Below, one piece after another: positions 28,141-36,489 of a DNA stretch of 64,000 bases. Made by a program: the position numbers and the translations under genes. The notes below the pieces were generated by a model that made no database searches, had not been told where the DNA came from, and saw only the letters and a program-made list of their open reading frames with translations. The stretch's first letter is position 1, and every line of letters starts with the position of its first letter. Source of the DNA: Microbacter margulisiae (GTDB lineage: Bacteria; Bacteroidota; Bacteroidia; Bacteroidales; Paludibacteraceae); contig NZ_JACHYB010000001.1 of assembly GCF_014192515.1 (NCBI RefSeq), positions 1,426,001-1,490,000 on the forward strand, written 5' to 3'.

Positions 28141-29628
28141 ATGGAGACTTTTCTGATTAAAGCCGCTCAGTTGATTTTAAGCCTTTCAATTCTGGTATTT
28201 CTACATGAATTGGGGCACTTTACTTTTGCCCGTATTTTCAAAACGCGTGTCGATAAATTTTATCTGTTCTTCAATCCCTCTTTTTCCTTGTTTCGGATGA
28301 AGAAGATTAACAGTAAAAGATATTTCCGGTTTTTTGCATCCAATGTGCCCGATATGTACCAGCCCATGAAGGACAGTGAAGGCAATATAGTAAAAGATGA
28401 AAAAGGTAAAGCAAAACTAGAAGAAATAAACACAAATGAATTAGAAGAAAATGACTGGCGCCGTCATCCCGAAAAAACAGAATGGGGTATCGGATGGTTG
28501 CCTTTGGGAGGTTATTGCAAAATTGCCGGAATGATTGACGAATCAATGGACACGGAAGCATTGAAAAAACCAGCTCAATCATGGGAATTTCGCAGTAAAC
28601 CAGCTTGGCAAAGATTGTTGATTATGGTTGGTGGCGTTGTGGTCAATTTCTTAACAGCTTTAATCATTTATGCGTTGATTCTGTTCTCTTGGGGACAGGA
28701 ATATCTGCCGTTGCAAAATGCCCGTATGGGCATGCAATTCTCGGAAGTTGCTTTGAAAAATGGATTTCATAATGGGGATATCCTACTAGCAGTAAACAAT
28801 AAGCCTGTTGATGAAGCAAGTGATGCTATTGGTAAGATTTTGATCGATGAAGCTTCAACGGTCGAAGTTTTGCGAGATGGGAAAACGGTTCAATTAACGC
28901 TACCGTCTAATTTTGCACAACAGGTAATTGGATCCCATGAAAAACAATTTATGGCACCACGCGTACCTTTTGTCATTAATAAAGTTGTCAACGAGACACC
29001 AGCGGCAACAGCAGGTCTGGCAAAAGGAGACAGTGTTGTAGCTATCAATGGCAAATCAATGTATACAGCACAGGATATTATGTCTTTCTTGCAGGATAAC
29101 AAGGGAAAAACTATTTCTTTGACATTCTTTAGGAATGGAAAACAGATGACCAAACCAATAGCCATTGATGCAAATGGGAAACTGGGAGTTGAACTCGTGC
29201 CTTTCACTGAGTATTTCAAAACAAAACATATTGAATATGGGTTACTAGCATCAATCCCAGCAGGCATTGAAATGGGCGTAGACAAGCTAACCTCGTATGT
29301 TAAACAGCTGAAGTTTGTATTTACAAAACAGGGCGCTAAACAAATAGGAGGATTCGGAACCATCGGATCTCTTTTCCCTAGTATATGGGATTGGCAAAGT
29401 TTTTGGGGGTTAACAGCGTTTTTATCCATTATACTTGCCTTTATGAATATATTACCGATCCCGGCATTGGATGGTGGACACACGTTATTCTTATTGTATG
29501 AAATAGTTACAGGCCGTAAACCTAGCGATAAATTTTTAGAGCATGCTCAAATGGTTGGTCTGATTCTATTATTTGCACTTTTGATTTATGCAAACGGAAA
29601 CGATTTGCTCCATCTATTTATTAAATAG
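28141..29628 (+). CDS. rseP: RIP-type zinc metalloprotease (site-2 protease)
   Basis: 495 residues, somewhat longer than the ~450 of the E. coli protein because of an insertion of charged residues (about 65-115). The intramembrane zinc site is HELGH (His22, Glu23, His26) in TM1, with the second motif NILPIPALDGG in a late TM. Two PDZ-like domains lie in between (around NGDILLAVN and KGDSVVAING). It cuts transmembrane anchors such as anti-sigma factors within the membrane. Follows dxr, as in many bacteria; an ECF sigma operon that could be a target lies at 46889-48341. Confidence 0.95.
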   Translation: METFLIKAAQLILSLSILVFLHELGHFTFARIFKTRVDKFYLFFNPSFSLFRMKKINSKRYFRFFASNVPDMYQPMKDSEGNIVKDEKGKAKLEEINTNELEENDWRRHPEKTEWGIGWLPLGGYCKIAGMIDESMDTEALKKPAQSWEFRSKPAWQRLLIMVGGVVVNFLTALIIYALILFSWGQEYLPLQNARMGMQFSEVALKNGFHNGDILLAVNNKPVDEASDAIGKILIDEASTVEVLRDGKTVQLTLPSNFAQQVIGSHEKQFMAPRVPFVINKVVNETPAATAGLAKGDSVVAINGKSMYTAQDIMSFLQDNKGKTISLTFFRNGKQMTKPIAIDANGKLGVELVPFTEYFKTKHIEYGLLASIPAGIEMGVDKLTSYVKQLKFVFTKQGAKQIGGFGTIGSLFPSIWDWQSFWGLTAFLSIILAFMNILPIPALDGGHTLFLLYEIVTGRKPSDKFLEHAQMVGLILLFALLIYANGNDLLHLFIK

Positions 29629-29680
29629 CAAAATTAAATTGCTTTAGTTGTACCTAATTGTATATTAATAATTGTGTACT

Positions 29681-29995
29681 ATGAAACGATTCTGGATTAA
29701 ATTAAAAGCTTCATTGACTCATGTACAACATTATAAATATTGGATTGTGGGTATTTTTTTCTTTCTTCTCATGTCATTTTTTGATGAGGACAATTTTGTA
29801 AAACGTATTGAAAATGCAAGAGAAATCCATCGGTTGGAACAGGAAATTGAGACGTATAATAAAACAATACAAAGCAATCAAGAAAAAATAAACGAACTAA
29901 AAACAAACAATGCCAATCTGGAAAAATTTGCCAGAGAAACATATGGGATGAAACGTGAGAACGAAGATGTCTATATCATTAAAGAAGAAAAATAG
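29681..29995 (+). CDS. DivIC/FtsB-like septum formation initiator
   Basis: 104 residues from the ATG at 29681; a TTG three codons earlier is possible but unlikely. A single TM (about residues 20-38) is followed by a coiled coil (about 45-85) and a short ETYGMKRENEDVYIIKEE tail, the layout of FtsB/DivIC, which bridges early and late divisome proteins in the periplasm. It sits 52 nt after rseP and only 5 nt before the next small membrane protein. Confidence 0.88.
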   Translation: MKRFWIKLKASLTHVQHYKYWIVGIFFFLLMSFFDEDNFVKRIENAREIHRLEQEIETYNKTIQSNQEKINELKTNNANLEKFARETYGMKRENEDVYIIKEEK

Positions 29996-30000
29996 AATCT

Positions 30001-30357
30001 ATGCAGTGGAATGAAACAAAACGAACGCAGATTTTAAAAGGGATATATGGACTGGGATATATTCTGTTAATCATAGGAACTATCCTCTATTTTGAAAAAC
30101 AGGCGGTTGCTCCCTTTCTATTCTCATTAGGAGCTGTTTTTTTGTTAGTCGTACGGATTATATTACCTATTGACTCCGTCAATTTCAAAACAAAACGACT
30201 AAATACGATTCATGCTTTTGCAACATTGATATTATTGGCATCAGCCTATGGAATGTTTGTCCATTACTATCTATGGATTGCAGGGTTATGTCTATCTACT
30301 TTGATAGATCTATACGTAAGTTTCCGTTTACCGAAGCACAACCAACAAGAAGAATAA
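30001..30357 (+). CDS. Small four-TM membrane protein, function unknown
   Basis: 118 residues with four hydrophobic segments (about 15-30, 38-53, 68-85 and 88-105) and short charged ends. No catalytic motif is visible. It begins 5 nt after the DivIC-like gene, so is almost certainly co-translated with it, and ends at a strong terminator. A link to cell division or envelope is suggested only by position. Confidence 0.75.
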   Translation: MQWNETKRTQILKGIYGLGYILLIIGTILYFEKQAVAPFLFSLGAVFLLVVRIILPIDSVNFKTKRLNTIHAFATLILLASAYGMFVHYYLWIAGLCLSTLIDLYVSFRLPKHNQQEE

Positions 30358-30360
30358 TCA

Positions 30361-30401
30361 AAAAAAGCGACGGAAGAAACAATTTCTTCCGTCGCTTTTT
30401 T
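30361..30401. terminator. Strong bidirectional terminator
   Basis: A perfect 19-bp inverted repeat (AAAAAAGCGACGGAAGAAA / its complement) around a 3-nt loop, flanked by A and T runs so that it works on both strands. It separates the division-gene group from the convergent small HTH gene. Confidence 0.93.
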
Positions 30402-30403
30402 GG

Positions 30404-30676
30404 TTAATGATGAGAATGTGCCAGCTCCATGTGTTCATCAATGATGCGCAATGCACAATCTAAAATGGTTGTGTCATCTAACATTACTAATCCGCCATCC
30501 GGACCCGGTTCTAAATGAATACCGCAACTTTTCCCTTCTTGAAAATTATGGCCGCCAAAATAGTTGCGGACAGTTTCGTCAGAGAGATTTAACTCTGAGG
30601 CAATTTTACTCATACTTCCCGAAGGTAAGTTATCTTTAATTCTTCTCAATTCGTTAAATGTGATCGTTCTTGTCAT
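30404..30676 (-). CDS. Small helix-turn-helix protein
   Basis: 90 residues. Residues ~10-40 (FNELRRIKDNLPSGSMSKIA, then SELNLSDETVRNYFGG) read as a helix-turn-helix of the type seen in DNA-binding regulators. The second half (EPGPDGGLVMLDD then a helix) is not a domain I recognise, and the end is His-rich (MELAHSHH). Similar small proteins occur in Bacteroidota, annotated only as DNA-binding. It is transcribed alone toward a shared terminator, between the division genes and dnaA. Confidence 0.75.
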   Translation of the reverse strand: MTRTITFNELRRIKDNLPSGSMSKIASELNLSDETVRNYFGGHNFQEGKSCGIHLEPGPDGGLVMLDDTTILDCALRIIDEHMELAHSHH

Positions 30677-30722
30677 AATGGTCTGATATTATAAGGTTAG
30701 AAACACGTTATAAATAATGTGC

Positions 30723-30753
30723 TAAATGTAGCGTTTTCTATCTGCAGATGCAA
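30723..30753 (-). promoter_or_regulatory. Probable promoter of the small HTH gene
   Basis: Minus strand: TTG (30751-30753), 20 nt, TACATTTA (30723-30730), one mismatch from consensus. Confidence 0.5.
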
Positions 30754-30948
30754 GTCTTTTTTGATTTATTTAAAAAACAATTTTCGACTCTTATTTCTTG
30801 CAAAAGGCTTGATTAAGGCTAATTTTACAGATTGATTTGCTAATCATAGATTTATTAATAAACCATATAAACGACAGATTAAGTATCACTCCCAAACTGT
30901 CAAACAGTCCTTATTTTTATGCCGCTAATGCCCTACGAAAAAGGATTT

Positions 30949-32340
30949 CTAAGCATTTATCTTTTGCTGTATTTCTTCAATACATCCTTTGTAGGTTTTA
31001 TCAATCTCCATTAAATCAGAAACTACCTTGCAGGCATGTAAAACAGTAGCATGATCACGTTTCCCAATAGAAGCTCCAATAGCCGACAAAGAATGCTGTG
31101 TGTAATTTTTTGCCAGATACATGGCAATCTGGCGGGCCTGAGCCAATTGACGATCACGGCGTTTTGAAAGCATATCTTCAATCTTCAGACCAAAATGATC
31201 ACAGACCACATCGCGGATATGCTCAATAGTAATTGTTTTAGGTTTAATATTGACAATACCTGCAATAACCTTTTCGGCCAATTTGAGATCTATCGAACAA
31301 TTTGTAAGTGTAGAATGAGCTAACAATGAAATAATTACACCTTCTAAATCCCGAATATTATCCACAACATTTTTAGCAATGTATGTCACAACGTCATCGG
31401 GAATATCTAACCCATCCTTATATATTTTATGTTGCAAAATGGCTTTACGCAGTTCGTAATCTGGTTGGCTTATTTCTGCCGACAATCCCCACTTAAAGCG
31501 TGTAAGCAATCTTTGTTCTAATCCTTGCAAAACAACAGGAGATCGATCTGAAGTCAGGACAAGCTGCTTGCCGTTTTGATGTAAGTGATTGAAAATATGA
31601 AAAAATGTGTTTTGTGTGCCGTTTTTCCCTGCAAATTCATGGATATCGTCCAGAATTAACACATCAATTGATTGATAGAAATTGAGAAAATCATTCACCG
31701 TATTGTTGCGGACAGCATCTGTATATTGAATTTGAAAAAGATTAGCAGATACATATAAAACCCGTTTTTCCGGATGAAGCTGTTTTGTCTGCACTCCAAT
31801 TGCATGAACTAAATGTGTTTTGCCCACTCCAGAAGGACCATATACAAAAAGAGGATTGAAAATAGTTGTTCCGGGATCTTTCGCAATACTTAATCCCGCT
31901 GTACGGGCCAATTTATTACTATTTCCTTCAATAAACGAATTGAAGTTGTAGATTGGATTCAATTGAGGATCAATATTCTGAACCTGAGACGAACGGACGA
32001 ACGGGTTTTCTTTCTGGATAGGAGTAGATGCAAAAGGCTTAACTTTTTCATCACTTGGAATTGTTGTACTGGTTCCTGCATTACGGTCAACTAACACGCG
32101 ATACATTAACCTTGTGCCTTCACCAACCTCGCGATGAATCGTCATCCTTAATAGATCGACAAAGGTTTCTTCAATATATTCATAAAAAAACTGACTTGGA
32201 ACCTGAAGAGTGAAAACCTGGTTCTCATATGAAAGTGGAATGATTGGGGCAAACCATGTTGAAAAAGTTGTTTCAGACACATTGTCACGAATAACTTGTG
32301 TACACCGTTTCCACAATTCATTGGCACTATTTGTTTTCAT
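30949..32340 (-). CDS. dnaA: Chromosomal replication initiator protein DnaA
   Basis: 463 residues. Domain I (first ~90) interacts with other replication proteins; domain III is the AAA+ ATPase with Walker A GPSGVGKTH (Lys174) and Walker B VLILDDIHEF; domain IV is the DnaA-box-binding HTH with the signature KRDHATVLHACKVV near the C-terminus. It binds the origin and opens it. It stands alone: dnaN and gyrB are not adjacent, as is usual in Bacteroidota. Confidence 0.98.
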   Translation of the reverse strand: MKTNSANELWKRCTQVIRDNVSETTFSTWFAPIIPLSYENQVFTLQVPSQFFYEYIEETFVDLLRMTIHREVGEGTRLMYRVLVDRNAGTSTTIPSDEKVKPFASTPIQKENPFVRSSQVQNIDPQLNPIYNFNSFIEGNSNKLARTAGLSIAKDPGTTIFNPLFVYGPSGVGKTHLVHAIGVQTKQLHPEKRVLYVSANLFQIQYTDAVRNNTVNDFLNFYQSIDVLILDDIHEFAGKNGTQNTFFHIFNHLHQNGKQLVLTSDRSPVVLQGLEQRLLTRFKWGLSAEISQPDYELRKAILQHKIYKDGLDIPDDVVTYIAKNVVDNIRDLEGVIISLLAHSTLTNCSIDLKLAEKVIAGIVNIKPKTITIEHIRDVVCDHFGLKIEDMLSKRRDRQLAQARQIAMYLAKNYTQHSLSAIGASIGKRDHATVLHACKVVSDLMEIDKTYKGCIEEIQQKINA

Positions 32341-32722
32341 ATTTCTTCTTCGTTTAGCAGTTTCGAATCACAAATATCACGAACATTTTTTACATTAGAA
32401 AGGGGTGATTTTATCTATTTTACCGTTGTAAGCTTATGCGCTTTGCTTTCAAGCTGTTAATACAAATACATAATAATCAAATTAATACGATTGATCTTTT
32501 CAATAAAATCCTTTTTATCAGTACACTATCGAAATAGTTAAATAATCCTATTTCTTATTTATCAGCCAAATTGAGATTCAAACCGAAATTTTTCAATCAA
32601 TATTTTGAGAATAAAAGATTTTTTACAAGATAATTTGGGATTATTTTAATCTTTTTCTGCGTTGCTTTTGGTTTAAATATGCCAACTTTACATCATCAAA
32701 TTTCAACCTAAAATTTACATGT
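32341..32722. other. AT-rich divergent intergenic region between dnaA and ald
   Basis: 382 nt, very AT-rich, holding the promoters for both genes. On the minus strand GATATTTG (about 32374) is one base from a -7 element for dnaA. I found no cluster of TTATNCACA-type DnaA boxes, so there is no support for oriC here despite the location. Confidence 0.5.
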
Positions 32723-33808
32723 ATGAAAATTGGAACACCCAAAGAAATTAAGAATAACGAAAATCGGGTTGGCCTAACGCCAGCAGGTGTAGCCGCTTTG
32801 GTCAAAAACGGCCATATTGTTTATATTCAGAAAGATGCAGGAATAAATAGTGGATTTTCTGATAGTTTATATGAAGCCGTCGGAGCTCATATTTTATCTA
32901 CAATCGAGGATGTTTATGCCGCTGCAGACATGATCATAAAAGTGAAAGAACCGATCGAACCTGAGTATAAACTAATCAAAAAAGGGCAGCTTCTATTTAC
33001 TTATTTTCATTTTGCGTCCGACGAAAAATTAACACGCGCCATGATTGACAGTGGAGCTATTTGTCTGGCTTATGAGACAGTAGAGCGCCCTGATAGGTCA
33101 TTGCCACTATTGATTCCGATGTCCGAAGTTGCAGGGCGGATGTCCATTCAGGAAGGAGCGAAATACTTGGAAAAACCAAAAGGAGGAAAAGGAATTCTTT
33201 TGGGAGGTGTCCCTGGAGTCAAACCTGCTAAAGTCCTGATTCTTGGAGGAGGTGTTGTTGGAACACAGGCAGCATGGATGGCAGCTGGCTTAGGAGCTGA
33301 TGTCACATTAGCAGACATTTCGTTACCCCGTCTACGCTATCTGGCTGAGACATTACCATCGAACGTAAAAACCTTAATGTCATCTTCATATGTAATTGCA
33401 GAAGAGGTGAAACATGCCGATTTGATTATCGGCGCAGTATTAGTAACAGGGGCTAAAGCCCCACACTTGGTGACGCAGGCTATGCTGAAAACAATGCAAC
33501 CGGGGACAGTCATGGTTGATGTTGCTATAGACCAAGGGGGATGTTTTGAAACATCACATCCTACTACCCATGCAACTCCTACTTTTACCATTGATGGAAT
33601 TGTACACTATTGCGTCGCAAACATTCCGGGAGCAGTGCCTTACACATCAACACTGGCGCTGACTAATGCAACACTGCCATATGCAGTACAATTAGCTAAT
33701 CTTGGATGGGAAAAAGCTTGCGAGCAAACCTCCGAATTAAAGAAAGGTCTCAATATTATAAAAGGAGATATCGTTTATAATGCTGTAAAAGAAGCGTTTG
33801 GATGGTAA
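32723..33808 (+). CDS. ald: Alanine dehydrogenase
   Basis: 361 residues, slightly shorter than the usual ~370. Interconverts L-alanine and pyruvate plus ammonia with NAD. The N-terminus MKIGTPKEIKNNENRVGLTP and the substrate residues in IKVKEP and FTYFHFA (the conserved Lys and His) are those of Ald; the Rossmann loop LGGGVVGTQAA binds NAD. The nearest alternative, a transhydrogenase alpha subunit, is excluded by length and by absence of membrane segments. Confidence 0.96.
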   Translation: MKIGTPKEIKNNENRVGLTPAGVAALVKNGHIVYIQKDAGINSGFSDSLYEAVGAHILSTIEDVYAAADMIIKVKEPIEPEYKLIKKGQLLFTYFHFASDEKLTRAMIDSGAICLAYETVERPDRSLPLLIPMSEVAGRMSIQEGAKYLEKPKGGKGILLGGVPGVKPAKVLILGGGVVGTQAAWMAAGLGADVTLADISLPRLRYLAETLPSNVKTLMSSSYVIAEEVKHADLIIGAVLVTGAKAPHLVTQAMLKTMQPGTVMVDVAIDQGGCFETSHPTTHATPTFTIDGIVHYCVANIPGAVPYTSTLALTNATLPYAVQLANLGWEKACEQTSELKKGLNIIKGDIVYNAVKEAFGW

Positions 33809-33825
33809 TCTTTTCTGATTTATTT

Positions 33826-33880
33826 AACGCAAATAACTTTCTTCATATTGATTTGAAGAAAGTTATTTGCGTTTTTTTTA
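33826..33880 (+). terminator. Terminator after ald
   Basis: Perfect 20-bp stem (AACGCAAATAACTTTCTTCA and its complement), 8-nt loop, T8 tail. Confidence 0.93.
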
Positions 33881-33882
33881 GT

Positions 33883-33890
33883 TACCTTTG
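33883..33890 (+). promoter_or_regulatory. -7 element of the recO promoter
   Basis: TACCTTTG matches TAnnTTTG and lies 22 nt before the recO ATG, immediately after the ald terminator tail. The -33 element would fall in the terminator stem and is not clear. Confidence 0.55.
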
Positions 33891-33912
33891 AAGTGCATAT
33901 TGAAATCAATCC

Positions 33913-34641
33913 ATGTACTTAAAAACAGCTGCCATTGTATTACATCGACTTCCCTACGGAGATCGTTCTTCAATCATTTCATTTTATACTGCAGAAAAGG
34001 GACGAATCGATTGTATGGTTTATAGTACGAAAGGGTCTAAATCTGGCATAAAACGCGCTCTCTTAGAGCCATTAAGTGTGGTTGAACTAGAGTTGGAATT
34101 AATCCATGGAAGAGAACTCCATCGCATTATTGAAATCAAATCAAAATTGACGATCACGTTTCTGGGCTCTCATCCTGTAAAAAATGTTCTGGCTTTTTTT
34201 ATCGCTGAATGTTTATATCGCATCTTCAAAGAATCACAAACAGACATAACATTATATGATTTCATAGAACAATCTATCATTACTTTAAATTTTAAAAACG
34301 ATGGCTTTGCCAATTTTCATCTGGTATTTTTGCTTCAATTGACAAGATTTTTAGGATTTTACCCTAATCTCAACAAATCATTTCCGGTAGCATACTTTGA
34401 TATGGTAAATGGCATTTTTGTTCCCACGAAACCTCAACATGCCTCATTTCTAAATCCGGATGACAGTCTGATATTCCAGAAGCTTATGCGTATGAACTAT
34501 TCAAATATGCATTTGTTTGGTTTTTCAAGACATGAGCGAGTGCTTATCCTGGAGCAAATTCTACACTATTACCGAATTCATATTCCAACTTTTGGAACTA
34601 TTCATTCGCTGGGAGTTTTTTCAGAACTGTTTGATGCTTAA
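33913..34641 (+). CDS. recO: DNA repair protein RecO
   Basis: 242 residues. The N-terminal OB fold starts TAAIVLHRLPYGDRSSIISFYT, characteristic of RecO, which loads RecA on gapped DNA with RecR. The helical C-terminal half (LLQLTRFLGFYPNL) follows; the zinc-binding Cys pattern of some RecO proteins is absent, as in many Bacteroidota. Confidence 0.92.
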   Translation: MYLKTAAIVLHRLPYGDRSSIISFYTAEKGRIDCMVYSTKGSKSGIKRALLEPLSVVELELELIHGRELHRIIEIKSKLTITFLGSHPVKNVLAFFIAECLYRIFKESQTDITLYDFIEQSIITLNFKNDGFANFHLVFLLQLTRFLGFYPNLNKSFPVAYFDMVNGIFVPTKPQHASFLNPDDSLIFQKLMRMNYSNMHLFGFSRHERVLILEQILHYYRIHIPTFGTIHSLGVFSELFDA

Positions 34642-34647
34642 TATCTG

Positions 34648-34655
34648 TATCTTTG
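34648..34655 (+). promoter_or_regulatory. -7 element upstream of the AI-2E-family gene
   Basis: TATCTTTG, a perfect TAnnTTTG match 33 nt before the ATG. A TTTG lies only 14 nt further upstream, a short spacing. Confidence 0.5.
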
Positions 34656-34688
34656 CAGAAAGGTTTTATTTCTTAATACTCATAGCAT

Positions 34689-35828
34689 ATGATACCAAGA
34701 TACATGCGAAAACCATTCACATTCGACCGCGTGATCCGTCTCATTATAGGATTAGCCATTCTTTTAGTCACTTTCATATTACTCAAAAGATTAAGTAGTG
34801 TCTTGCTTCCTTTCTTTATTGGATGGTTAATTGCATACATGATCAATCCGTTGGTGGATTTTTTTCAGTATCGGCTAAAATTGAAGAATCGTGCTCTTTC
34901 TGTATTTGCTGCTATTTCATTACTGTTAATTGTGTTTACTGGAGTTATTATACTTTTAATCAATCCAATATCTCAAGAAATACAACATACAGGAACATTA
35001 ATTCAATATTATTTAGTAAACCCTCAAACACAGGAATGGCGTATTCCATTTCTTCCCAACGATTGGCAGACATATCTTCAGACACATTATGCATATCAGG
35101 ATTTGCAAAAATTAATGAGTAGCAGTACATTTATAGCAACATTGAACAAAATGCAGCCTCACTTTATGCACCTATTGTCCGGGACTTTCCAGTTGTTATT
35201 GAATTTACTGATTGTCTTTGTGATATTTATGTATGTCGTTTTCATTTTAATTGATTATAATAAAATTACAAATGGATGGAGCTCTATTATTCCAAAACAT
35301 TATCGTCCATTTTTTGAAGAACTGTTTGAAGATCTTACTCAGGGAATGAATCGCTATTTTCGGGGACAAGCATTAGTAGCAGCTTCCGTTGGAGTAATCT
35401 GTGCCATTGGGTTTTCGATTCTCGGCCTACCTTTAGCTATCATTATGGGTTTGTTTATTGGACTGCTCAATATGGTACCCTATATGCAATGGTTCGGATA
35501 TATTCCGGTAGTTCTCCTGTTAGGATTGAAGTCTATAGAAACAGGACAAAACTTTTCACTTTTGCTGATTGGATTGTTGATTATAATCTTGGTAGAAGAA
35601 GCAGCTCAAAATCTTTATTTGATCCCCAAAATTATGGGAAAAGTCACAGGCCTCAAGCCTGCTCTGATATTACTTTCACTATCCATCTGGGGATCATTGC
35701 TTGGCATAATTGGGATGATTATTGCCTTGCCTGTCACAACATTAATGATTTCGTATTACAAAAGATATATTTTAATCGCAGACAACGAACCCGCTCCTTT
35801 GAATACAGATACTACAAACGAAACATAA
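34689..35828 (+). CDS. AI-2E family permease
   Basis: 379 residues with about eight membrane segments in the pattern of the AI-2E (PerM/TqsA/YdiK) family: two N-terminal TMs, a long periplasmic or cytosolic loop (about 85-150), then a cluster with the conserved GLFIGLLNMVPYMQWFGYIP and LIPKIMGKVTGLKPALILLSL. Members export diverse small molecules or ions; an autoinducer role should not be assumed. Its 3' end overlaps that of the convergent barrel gene by 17 nt. Confidence 0.9.
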   Translation: MIPRYMRKPFTFDRVIRLIIGLAILLVTFILLKRLSSVLLPFFIGWLIAYMINPLVDFFQYRLKLKNRALSVFAAISLLLIVFTGVIILLINPISQEIQHTGTLIQYYLVNPQTQEWRIPFLPNDWQTYLQTHYAYQDLQKLMSSSTFIATLNKMQPHFMHLLSGTFQLLLNLLIVFVIFMYVVFILIDYNKITNGWSSIIPKHYRPFFEELFEDLTQGMNRYFRGQALVAASVGVICAIGFSILGLPLAIIMGLFIGLLNMVPYMQWFGYIPVVLLLGLKSIETGQNFSLLLIGLLIIILVEEAAQNLYLIPKIMGKVTGLKPALILLSLSIWGSLLGIIGMIIALPVTTLMISYYKRYILIADNEPAPLNTDTTNET

Positions 35829-36456
35829 GTCCCAAAGTTATGGATATCACTTGGTTCCCAGAGCTTTCAAAGTAATCAGTTGATCTATTCGGGAAAATAT
35901 CGCTCAGACCATAACTATATCTCCCTTCTAATACCACATTAAACGGTTTCGTGTGAAGTTCAAATCCAGAACCAGCACAAATACCGTAATCAAAATGGGA
36001 CGATATCGCTGCAGTATATTCGGGATTGGTTAAAGAAGTAAGATTTGTGGTAGGTTTTTCAGATAACAAATAACCAAACTTAGGGCCAAGATTCAGAAAC
36101 CATCCTATCCTCCCGTTGGTAAAGAAGTGTGTCATGATTGGCATTTCAACATAATTCAATTGCCGTTGATAAAAGCTGCTCCCATTCTGTTCCTTCCATC
36201 CCCGTTGCGAATAATTCACTTCGAATTGAAGTCCAAAATGAGGTTCAGACACAAAACATCCGGTAATACCTGCTGTGCGCCCTAACAACAATGATTGAGT
36301 GATTTGAGGATAAAAGCTAACACTCGAAAGCGTTGCCCCATAGGTGCCCCCCAATAAAAAATAGGGATGAAAGGGGGGGGCAGCTGTCAATGAGCCTTGA
36401 CCAAACACAAAGCAAACAATAATAACCGAAAGAACATGAGTTATTCTGCGTCTCAC
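35812..36456 (-). CDS. Outer-membrane beta-barrel protein (PorT-like family)
   Basis: 214 residues with a signal peptide (ending LTA), then alternating polar/hydrophobic strands ending in the aromatic LGLMFRL C-terminus typical of outer-membrane barrels. The segment LQFEVNYSQRGWKE followed by NYVEMPIMTHFF resembles the PorT/outer-membrane-protein beta-barrel family of Bacteroidota, whose namesake belongs to type IX secretion; similar barrels of unknown role are common. Eight consecutive C at the AAPP codons (plus-strand G8 near 36373-36380) make it prone to slippage. It lies 33 nt downstream of the LysM gene, so is probably co-transcribed. Confidence 0.82.
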   Translation of the reverse strand: MRRRITHVLSVIIVCFVFGQGSLTAAPPFHPYFLLGGTYGATLSSVSFYPQITQSLLLGRTAGITGCFVSEPHFGLQFEVNYSQRGWKEQNGSSFYQRQLNYVEMPIMTHFFTNGRIGWFLNLGPKFGYLLSEKPTTNLTSLTNPEYTAAISSHFDYGICAGSGFELHTKPFNVVLEGRYSYGLSDIFPNRSTDYFESSGNQVISITLGLMFRL

Positions 36457-36489
36457 TTTTATTTTTTTTAATTATGATCGACTATAAGA

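Noticed and set aside
28890..29483. 197-codon antisense frame inside rseP
   Set aside because: The sense frame is a full RseP; the antisense frame has no domain and follows from codon bias.
32341..32722. Origin of replication next to dnaA
   Set aside because: No cluster of DnaA boxes or DUE-like repeat was found; one TTTCCACAA-like string inside dnaA is not enough.
34689..35828. Autoinducer-2 export role for the AI-2E-family permease
   Set aside because: The family covers many transport roles and nothing nearby (no luxS) supports quorum sensing.
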